Positions 7,380-12,316 of a DNA stretch of 12,316 nucleotides are shown piece by piece (position 1 is the stretch's first letter; the number at the start of each line of letters is the position of its first letter). The notes under the pieces were generated by a model. That model ran no database searches. It was not told where the DNA came from and saw only the letters and a list, made by a program, of their open reading frames with translations. Origin of the DNA: Chloroflexota bacterium (GTDB lineage Bacteria; Chloroflexota; Limnocylindria; QHBO01); assembly GCA_005882055.1 (NCBI GenBank), contig VBGQ01000034.1, positions 1 through 12,316 on the forward strand, given 5' to 3'. Made by a program: the position numbers and the translations under genes.

Positions 7380-7386
7380 GACCCGG

Positions 7387-7399
7387 GGCGCTGAGCGCC
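7387..7399. terminator. Possible shared hairpin between convergent genes
   Basis: GGCGC (7387-7391) and GCGCC (7395-7399) pair around TGA in the 19-base gap between the propeller gene and the minus-strand cyclase. There is no T-run on either side, so it is at best a weak bidirectional terminator. Confidence 0.3.
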
Positions 7400-8922
7400 T
7401 AAGCGCCTCCTGCGCCCTGAACCGCGAAGAGCTGCCACTCCCCGGGGACTCCCTTGAGCTCATGGCGGCCCGCATCGTCGAGCGGGACAGCGCCGGAGAG
7501 CACCTCGGCGAGGTCCTCGGAGACCAGGATCTGGTCGTCGCCCGCCTCGGCCATGACGCGTGCCGCGGCGTGCACCGCCAGCCCGCTCACCTGCTCGCCG
7601 CGCATCTCGACGTCGCCGACGTGCAGCCCCGTCCGACAGTGCAGGCCAAGTCCGCGCACCGCGACATCGATGGCTCGAGCGCAGTTCACCGCCGCAGCCG
7701 GGCGGTCGAAGGTAGCGAAGAAGGCGTCGCCGGCGGTATTCACCTCGCGGCCATGGAAGCGGGAGAGCTCCTGGCGAACGGCGGCTCGGTATCGGTCCAG
7801 TAGGGAGCGCCACCGTTCATCGCCCAGGTCCACGATCATCTGGGTCGAGCCCACGATGTCGGTGAAGAGCAGGGTCAGGCGCGCCCGCGCTGGCAGGAAT
7901 CGGTCAACGATGGGGCGGATCCATCGGCGCATCGGTCCAAAGGCAACCGCGGCGCCCACACCAAGTCCAGCCGAAACCAGGTCCGACGGCTGATTGAAGA
8001 CCGATTTAACGGCGCGCTGGGCAAGCACGTCCGCGATCCCAAAGGCGGCGGCCAGCACGACAGTGACAGCGCCATAGACAAGGCTGCGGTTCAGCAGGAG
8101 GTCCAGGTCGTAGAGCCGATACCTCAGCATCGCCACCGCGAATGCGGCCGGCAGCGCGATCCCAAACCCAAGGATGGTGGTCACGGTGGAGAGGAGCCCG
8201 GTTGCGGCCGGCGACAAGAAGAAGAGCGACACGAGGGTCACGACCACGTTGGCCAGCACCGAGAAGCCCACCGCATAGGCCAGCCACTTCAACTGCAGGC
8301 GTTCGTCACCGGTCGCGCGCTTGAGACGCACCAGGACCGATGCGCCCCCCAGGGCCAGGAATCCAAGGCCACCCAGGAAGAGCGCGTAGCCCATCGGTCC
8401 GTATTGGATCTCGCCGAGGCCCATTACGCCGGTGGGATTCGCGATTCGCCAGGGCCCCTCGTTGGAAATCATGTTGGGATCGGTCATGGTCGTGAGCAGC
8501 AGGAATACCGTGAAGACCGCTCCGCCCAAGGCAACCAGGCGCCATCCGTCCGACAGGAATCGCCCGTCCGGGATCAGGAGCAGGGCGGTGGCCGCCAGGC
8601 CCGCGGGATAGACGAGGGTGTCGGTCAGGTTGCCGAACCAAGGGATCCAAGGGGTGAACGGCGCGCCCGGCTGCGTGATGGTGGCATAGCGAGTGAACTG
8701 CAGAGCGGCGCCGGGAATGGCGTTGGAGAGGGCGATAGCCAGGAGCACCCAGCCGAGTGGATTGGACGGGAGTCGCGACGCGACGAGGCCGCCAACCAGG
8801 CCCATGCCGAGCGGCAGGACGATCTCGAGGAGGTTGGCCTCATCGATGTCGTGGATGCTGGCCAGGTTGAGGAAGACCAGCACGATCGTCGTGGCGATCA
8901 CCGCCAGGGTCAGACCCGTCAC
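7399..8922 (-). CDS. Polytopic membrane protein with C-terminal class III cyclase
   Basis: This is a 507-residue protein. Residues 1-340 carry about nine hydrophobic segments (near 3-20, 31-48, 55-75, 103-119, 127-146, 176-200, 212-238, 241-266 and 278-298). The phrases SRLPSNPLGWVLLAI, GDERLQLKWLAYA and LRYRLYDLDLLLNRSLVYG are those of the membrane module that precedes histidine kinases in many Actinomycetota and Chloroflexota. Here a cyclase takes the place of the kinase. The cyclase runs from about 347 to 502, with metal aspartates D355 (FTDIVGST) and D399 (TAGDAFF) and Arg455. The Lys position is Asn395, the Asp position is Gln444 and the Asn position is His451. The protein would make or regulate a cyclic nucleotide on the cytoplasmic side in response to a membrane or envelope cue. 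The start is a GTG without a clear Shine-Dalgarno. An in-frame TAG lies 9 codons upstream, with hydrophobic residues (YFLAWS) in between, so a start a few codons earlier at a rarer codon cannot be excluded. Confidence 0.87.
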   Translation of the reverse strand: MTGLTLAVIATTIVLVFLNLASIHDIDEANLLEIVLPLGMGLVGGLVASRLPSNPLGWVLLAIALSNAIPGAALQFTRYATITQPGAPFTPWIPWFGNLTDTLVYPAGLAATALLLIPDGRFLSDGWRLVALGGAVFTVFLLLTTMTDPNMISNEGPWRIANPTGVMGLGEIQYGPMGYALFLGGLGFLALGGASVLVRLKRATGDERLQLKWLAYAVGFSVLANVVVTLVSLFFLSPAATGLLSTVTTILGFGIALPAAFAVAMLRYRLYDLDLLLNRSLVYGAVTVVLAAAFGIADVLAQRAVKSVFNQPSDLVSAGLGVGAAVAFGPMRRWIRPIVDRFLPARARLTLLFTDIVGSTQMIVDLGDERWRSLLDRYRAAVRQELSRFHGREVNTAGDAFFATFDRPAAAVNCARAIDVAVRGLGLHCRTGLHVGDVEMRGEQVSGLAVHAAARVMAEAGDDQILVSEDLAEVLSGAVPLDDAGRHELKGVPGEWQLFAVQGAGGA

Positions 8923-8999
8923 CGACCACGCCAGGAAATAGTGGCTCTACGACTACCCGGACAGGCCCGTTGACCTCCGGGGCCTTCACGGTCGCGTGT

Positions 9000-9049
9000 C
9001 ATTCGCTCAATGGCCAGCATTACGTGCCATTCGACAACTGGAGCGAATG
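9000..9049. promoter_or_regulatory. Nested inverted repeat in the divergent intergenic region
   Basis: CATTCGCTC (9000-9008) is repeated inverted and perfect as GAGCGAATG (9041-9049). Inside it, AATGGC (9009-9014) and GCCATT (9026-9031) form a second perfect pair directly continuing the left arm. It lies 78 bases from the GTG of the membrane cyclase and 87 bases from the ATG of the XRE gene. It may be an operator for the neighbouring XRE protein or an RNA hairpin with a 9-base bulge. Confidence 0.45.
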
Positions 9050-9135
9050 CCCTGACCGCTCGATGATCGCAAGGCTACAGATCGTGGCGGATCCAGCTAA
9101 TCCCGTGGTAACGGCCGCCATGGGAGCCTTCAGAC

Positions 9136-9789
9136 ATGGCTACTCGGCGGACGGCTATCGATGAAGCGGGACGTCAGGGACGACGGCACCTCGACGAGGT
9201 CCTGAGAGATCTTCGGGATGCCCGCCTCGCCGCCGGCTTATCGCAGCGCGAGGTCGCCCGAGCTTTGCGGGTCTCTCGCCAGCAGGTCACTCGGTGGGAG
9301 CGCGGCGCTAGCGCGAAGTATCTCGTGCAGCTCGCTCGCTGGGGAGCAACGGTTGGTCTCGACGTGTCGGTCCGAGCATTCGCCGGCGGGTCGCCGCTCA
9401 GGGATGCGGGGCAGCTCCGGGTCCTGGGGAGAGTCCGCGCAGCGATCGGCGAGCGATGGAAATGGCGCACCGAGGTTCCGGTTTCCAGCCATCCGCTCGA
9501 GCGCCGTGCCTTCGACGCGGTGATCTCGGCAGGCGGAGTTCACATCGGCCTCGAGATCATTACTCGCCTCACTGACGCACAGGCCCAGTCTCGCGCCGCT
9601 CTGCTCAAACAAGAGGCCGCGGGATTACCGATCCTGGTGCTGGTTCTCGCGGAGTCGCGACGAAACCGACTTGCTCTAGCCGCGGCCCTCCCGACGTTGG
9701 AGCCGAGCTTCCCAACGCGACCCAGAGCTGTCCTTACGAGCCTTCGCGTTGGCGAGCCGCCAGCTGCCAACGGGATTTTCCTCGTGTAA
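9136..9789 (+). CDS. XRE-family regulator with a C-terminal domain of unknown function
   Basis: This 217-residue protein has a Cro/C1-type helix-turn-helix at about 20-75 (RLAAGLSQREVARALRVSRQ, then VTRWERG). A short link (RAFAGGSPLRDAGQL, 80-94) leads to a C-terminal domain at about 105-217. I recall the same pairing in many actinobacterial and chloroflexotal proteins annotated only as XRE regulators. The C-terminal half has the spacing of a small PD-(D/E)XK-like fold: D127 (AFDAVI), E140 (GLEI) and K158 (LLKQE), with hydrophobic strands around them. The nuclease reading is an inference, and many such domains are not catalytic. The ATG at 9136 is preceded by GGGAG (9122-9126) at 9 bases. It is divergent from the membrane cyclase, and the inverted repeat at 9000-9049 between them is a candidate target for autoregulation. 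Confidence 0.75.
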   Translation: MATRRTAIDEAGRQGRRHLDEVLRDLRDARLAAGLSQREVARALRVSRQQVTRWERGASAKYLVQLARWGATVGLDVSVRAFAGGSPLRDAGQLRVLGRVRAAIGERWKWRTEVPVSSHPLERRAFDAVISAGGVHIGLEIITRLTDAQAQSRAALLKQEAAGLPILVLVLAESRRNRLALAAALPTLEPSFPTRPRAVLTSLRVGEPPAANGIFLV

Positions 9790-9824
9790 ATCAACCCGGT
9801 GGCCCCTGCGCGCCGCCCCGTGCT

Positions 9825-9839
9825 GCCACCAATAGTGGC
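9825..9839. repeat. 15-base dyad, copy 1
   Basis: GCCACCAATAGTGGC has 5-base perfect inverted arms around CAATA. It lies 36 bases after the XRE gene stop. A second copy at 9958-9972 matches at 13 of 15 positions. Confidence 0.45.
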
Positions 9840-9957
9840 GAAACGACGATCCAGGAAGCCTTCAAGGGCGATGCGGTGCCCCTCCCTTGACGTTCGGCTA
9901 CTCATGCTGGCCAAACCGCGATCCAATGCCCGCACCGGCCCCCTCGTTTGAAGTAGC

Positions 9958-9972
9958 GCTACCAATGGTGGC
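9958..9972. repeat. 15-base dyad, copy 2
   Basis: GCTACCAATGGTGGC matches the copy at 9825 at 13 of 15 positions and contains its own dyad ACCAATGGT. It lies 9 bases before the first possible ATG of the fourth cyclase gene, where a bound protein could block transcription. Confidence 0.45.
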
Positions 9973-9981
9973 CCACCTCCC

Positions 9982-10002
9982 ATGGAGCATGGAGCATTGA
10001 GC
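9982..10002 (+). repeat. Three tandem 7-base units
   Basis: The units are ATGGAGC, ATGGAGC and ATTGAGC. The repeat creates the apparent start codon of the long frame that follows, which is one reason to doubt that start. Looks like replication slippage. Confidence 0.4.
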
Positions 10003-11190
10003 AGCCTGGAGCATGCTGCATCGAGGCCGCGTTACGATCCGCGTCGTGACGGACGTGACGAACTACTCGGTAGCAGAGGCCGCGCAGCGGACATCCGCGG
10101 AATACGACTGGGGCGCACGCTCGATACGGCCGGCATCCCGCTCGACGGCGTGGGGGCCATGATGCGGCGTGGCGAGCTTTCCCTGGACTTCCTTGAGACG
10201 CCCACCTACGAGCGTTTTGCCGCGCTCAGCAACGAAACGTTCGCGTCACTCGCCGAGCGCACGCACGTTCCATTGGAGTTGCTGATGGTTGTGCGCGAAG
10301 CGACTGGCTCGGCCATCCCGCAGCCAGGCGATTACGTCCGCGAGGACGAGCTGGAGATCGTGCCCTTCCTGGAGATCCAGCTCAAGGTCGGAATCCGACC
10401 CGCGGCAGTCGAGCGACTGCTACGGGTCACCGGCGACAGCCTGCGTCGCATCGCGCTCCAGGAGGCGGACTGGTGGATGGGCGACGTCATGGGACCCCGC
10501 CTGGCCAAGGGCATGAGCATGTCGGATGCCGCCCTCGATACGGAGCCATTCAACCACGAGATCACTGACCGCGCCGAGCAGGCAATGCTCGCGACCTGGC
10601 ACGCCAACCAGTCCTACGCCTGGACCGACAACATCATCGTCGGGCTGGAGCAGACGCTCACAGCGGCCGGCCTCTACACCAAGCTGGATCGGCCACCGGC
10701 GATGTGCTTCCTGGACATCACCGGCTACACGCGCCTGACGCAGGAGCGTGGCGACGAGGCCGCTGCGGATATGGCGGGCCAGCTCAATCGGCTTGTCCAG
10801 AAAACATCGGTCAGGTACGCAGGCAAAGCAGTGAAGTGGCTTGGCGACGGCGTCATGTTCTATTTCAGTGAGCCCGGACCTGGCGTTGTGGCAGCCTTGG
10901 ACATGGTCGAAGGTGTGACCGATGCTGGCCTGCCGCCCGCGCACGTCGGCCTGCATGCAGGACCGGTCCTTTTCCAGGAGGGTGACTACTTCGGTCAGAC
11001 GGTCAACCTCGCCTCACGCATCGCCGAATACGCACGACCCGGTGAGGTGCTCGTCAGCCAGGCGGTGGTCGATGCCGCCGAGGGTGCCGATGCCACCTTC
11101 ACGAGGATCGGTCCGGTGGAGCTCAAGGGCGTGTCCGACCCCATCAGTCTCCTGGCGGCTCACCGAGCCGCCTCCTCAGCCGCGGGATAG
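9982..11190 (+). CDS. Class III adenylate cyclase with a canonical active site, N-terminus probably frameshifted
   Basis: The ORF is 402 residues. Residues 35-235 are an all-helical regulatory region (IRLGRTLDTAGIPLDGV, then MRRGELSLDFL, AERTHVPLELLMVVREATGS and a conserved WW at 164-165). The cyclase domain spans about 238-395. Metal aspartates are D245 (FLDITGYT) and D289 (KWLGDG). K285 and D335 (EGDYFGQT) are the adenine-selecting pair. N342 and R346 (VNLASR) are the transition-state residues. All six are present, so the product should be cAMP. The first 34 residues look foreign. In another frame a GTG at 10046 begins VTDVTNYSVAEAAQR, which in this family leads through a MerR-like helix-turn-helix into the DIRxIRL segment found here in the main frame at residue 38. 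About two dozen residues of that HTH seem missing and the frame changes, so the current start (9982, or an internal ATG at 10159) may be secondary. The catalytic part is intact. Confidence 0.8.
   Translation: MEHGALSSLEHAASRPRYDPRRDGRDELLGSRGRAADIRGIRLGRTLDTAGIPLDGVGAMMRRGELSLDFLETPTYERFAALSNETFASLAERTHVPLELLMVVREATGSAIPQPGDYVREDELEIVPFLEIQLKVGIRPAAVERLLRVTGDSLRRIALQEADWWMGDVMGPRLAKGMSMSDAALDTEPFNHEITDRAEQAMLATWHANQSYAWTDNIIVGLEQTLTAAGLYTKLDRPPAMCFLDITGYTRLTQERGDEAAADMAGQLNRLVQKTSVRYAGKAVKWLGDGVMFYFSEPGPGVVAALDMVEGVTDAGLPPAHVGLHAGPVLFQEGDYFGQTVNLASRIAEYARPGEVLVSQAVVDAAEGADATFTRIGPVELKGVSDPISLLAAHRAASSAAG
10033..10038 (+). promoter_or_regulatory. -10-like box before the likely original start of the fourth cyclase
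   Basis: TACGAT fits TANNNT and ends 7 bases before a GTG at 10046, the same leaderless spacing as for the genes at 1797 and 5879. The GTG opens a frame reading VTDVTNYSVAEAAQR, typical of the N-terminus of this cyclase family. Confidence 0.4.
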
Positions 11191-11260
11191 ACGCCAGGCG
11201 GTTGATCGGTCAGTCGTTGTGCGAGACGCCTAGCCCAGCAGACTGACGATCCCGCGCCTT

Positions 11261-11266
11261 TATAGT
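11261..11266 (+). promoter_or_regulatory. -10-like box upstream of the luciferase-like gene
   Basis: TATAGT is a 5-of-6 match to the -10 consensus in GC-rich surroundings. No good -35 is seen at 16-18 bases. It would give a leader of about 65 bases before the TTG start. Confidence 0.35.
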
Positions 11267-11324
11267 GCGACGAACGATACGGTGGCGAAATCGACACGTT
11301 ACGAGCTGTGGTGAAACCTCGAGT

Positions 11325-11328
11325 GGAG
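11325..11328 (+). promoter_or_regulatory. Ribosome binding site supporting the TTG start
   Basis: GGAG lies 9 bases before the TTG at 11338. I found no convincing in-frame ATG or GTG start close upstream that fits the family N-terminus. Confidence 0.5.
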
Positions 11329-11337
11329 CTGTGAGCG

Positions 11338-12276
11338 TTGGCTGACTTTGGGCTGCAGGGATTTCCGCCACCCCCACCTGGCGTCGCTCGGATGGACCAC
11401 TATCGGTCTGTCCTCGATCGCCTCCCCGAGGCGTTCACCACGGTTTGGATCTCGGACCACCTGCAATTCGGGGACAGGCCGGTCCGGGAAGGCTGGACGT
11501 TGCTCACCTACCTCGCCGGCGCGTTTCCCCGGTTCCGGTATGGCCACCTCGTGCTCGCGCAGAGCTACCGCAACCCCGCCCTGCTGGCCAAGATGGCCGC
11601 GACCCTGCAGCACCTCAGCGAGGGCCGATTCATCCTGGGACTCGGCGCGGGTTGGCATGAGGAGGAGTACCGCTCGTACGGGTATCCGTACCCGAGCGGT
11701 GGCACCCGCGTGGCGCAGCTGGCGGAGGCGATCGAGCTCATCCGTGCGATGTGGACCGATTCCCCGGCGTCTTATCGCGGCGTTCACTACCAGATCGAGA
11801 GCGCCTATTGCGAGCCGCGCCCGGATCCGCCGATTCCAATCCTTGTCGGTACTAATGGACCCAAAGCCCTCGCGGTGACCGCCAGGCTTGCCGACCAGTG
11901 GAATTGGGATGGGCCGTGGGAGGTCTACCGAGCACCCTATGAGAGGCTGCGTGCGGAGTGTGATGCAATCGGCCGCCCCTTTGAGGAGATCACCCTGACC
12001 GCCGGCCTCACGATCTCGATGCCGAATGACGTGACCGCCTTCGAGCCGACGTACGAGCACAGCTTCTATCCGGGCCAGGTATTCCAGGTCCTGGGTCCCA
12101 GCCCAGCCGACGTCATCCGCGAGATCGACCGCCTGGTTGATGTCGGTGTCCAGCACTTCCAGGTCTACTGCGAGGATCTGCAGACCCTGGACCGATTCAT
12201 CGAGCAGGTCGCTCCGTCGGTGGGTGGTGTACGCTCGCCTCCCCCCAGAATCAAGGAGAAGCACCGAGATGGATGA
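11338..12276 (+). CDS. Luciferase-like F420-type oxidoreductase
   Basis: This 312-residue protein has the TIM-barrel signature of the bacterial luciferase-like superfamily, probably the F420-dependent branch. Evidence is TTVWISDHLQFGD (34-46), the SEGRFILGLGAGWHEEEYRS run (94-113), GGTRVAQLAEAIELIRAMWT (121-140), PPIPILVGTNGPKAL (164-178) and ADQWNWDG (185-192). These are the strands around the flavin or F420 pocket. Members reduce or oxidise small organic substrates with F420H2, or use FMN, in the cytoplasm. The substrate cannot be inferred. The start is a TTG with GGAG (11325-11328) 9 bases upstream. The family N-terminus normally begins within a few residues of this point. The gene overlaps the start of the next one by 8 bases, so they are likely translationally coupled. 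It appears functionally separate from the signalling genes to the left. Confidence 0.88.
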   Translation: MADFGLQGFPPPPPGVARMDHYRSVLDRLPEAFTTVWISDHLQFGDRPVREGWTLLTYLAGAFPRFRYGHLVLAQSYRNPALLAKMAATLQHLSEGRFILGLGAGWHEEEYRSYGYPYPSGGTRVAQLAEAIELIRAMWTDSPASYRGVHYQIESAYCEPRPDPPIPILVGTNGPKALAVTARLADQWNWDGPWEVYRAPYERLRAECDAIGRPFEEITLTAGLTISMPNDVTAFEPTYEHSFYPGQVFQVLGPSPADVIREIDRLVDVGVQHFQVYCEDLQTLDRFIEQVAPSVGGVRSPPPRIKEKHRDG

Positions 12277-12316
12277 GCACCCGGATGCAGCCGCCTTCCG
12301 CAAGGCGATGGCGGAG
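12269..12316 (+). CDS. Start of an unidentified gene cut by the window edge
   Basis: Sixteen codons are visible (MDEHPDAAAFRKAMAE). The ATG overlaps the TGA of the luciferase-like gene within ATGGATGA, and AAGGAGAA lies about 9 bases upstream as a strong Shine-Dalgarno, so this is a real coupled start. The DAAAFRKAMAE phrase resembles the beginning of flavin-reductase-domain proteins, which would suit a luciferase-like neighbour. Other families start similarly, so no function is assigned. Confidence 0.6.
   Translation, partial: MDEHPDAAAFRKAMAE

Noticed and set aside
5387..8922. Cyclase copies as a recent tandem duplication
   Set aside because: The three non-canonical catalytic domains differ strongly in sequence and carry different accessory domains. 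Only short motifs are shared, so any duplication would be old.
9982..10044. ATG at 9982 as the true start of the fourth cyclase
   Set aside because: Not rejected outright, but doubted: it falls inside a tandem 7-base repeat, has no clear Shine-Dalgarno, and the first 34 residues do not resemble the family.
1..12316. CRISPR array, tRNA, insertion sequence or phage genes
   Set aside because: No regularly spaced repeats, cloverleaf-like segment, transposase, integrase or structural phage protein was seen on either strand.

Overview
The window comes from a high-GC bacterium. Class III nucleotide cyclases are abundant, one gene encodes an F420-type luciferase-like oxidoreductase, one membrane module is of the kind seen on actinobacterial and chloroflexotal sensor kinases, and several start codons sit 7-8 nt behind a -10-like box, as in leaderless transcripts. 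Together these suggest Actinomycetota or an uncultivated Chloroflexota-like lineage. The sequence alone does not decide between them. I see no rRNA, tRNA, CRISPR array, transposase or integrase.

Layout from left to right: (a) the 3' part of a GAF-EAL c-di-GMP phosphodiesterase that enters from the left edge (2-1060); (b) about 735 gene-free bases (1061-1796) with three adjacent hairpins at 1145-1250; (c) a 1102-residue LAL-type regulator (AAA ATPase, helical repeats, LuxR HTH; 1797-5105); (d) a short fusion of a three-cysteine ferredoxin to a class III cyclase (5122-5856); (e) a second soluble cyclase (5879-6592) whose end overlaps, in another frame, a seven-bladed beta-propeller (6381-7379); (f) on the opposite strand, a polytopic membrane protein with a C-terminal cyclase (7399-8922); (g) divergently, an XRE-type regulator with a C-terminal domain that may be nuclease-like (9136-9789); (h) a fourth cyclase with a canonical adenylate cyclase active site and an apparently damaged N-terminus (9982-11190); (i) an F420-type luciferase-like oxidoreductase (11338-12276) that overlaps the start of one more gene at the right edge.

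The theme is second-messenger signalling. Four different class III cyclases, each with a different accessory module (ferredoxin, beta-propeller, multi-pass membrane domain, and a MerR-like or all-helical N-terminal region), lie within 7 kb, next to a c-di-GMP phosphodiesterase and a large ATP-dependent LuxR regulator. Three of the cyclases share a non-canonical active site: the base-selecting Lys and Asp and the transition-state Asn are replaced, while the metal Asp pair and the Arg are kept. The fourth is canonical. My inference is that 1797-7379 is one signalling locus in which a redox-responsive cyclase and a propeller-linked cyclase work with the LAL regulator. The ferredoxin-cyclase fusion is the most interesting single item.

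Two cyclase genes show apparent reading-frame breaks (around 6375-6500 and 10046-10110). These could be real gene decay or uncorrected indels in the assembly, and should be settled from reads before function is argued.
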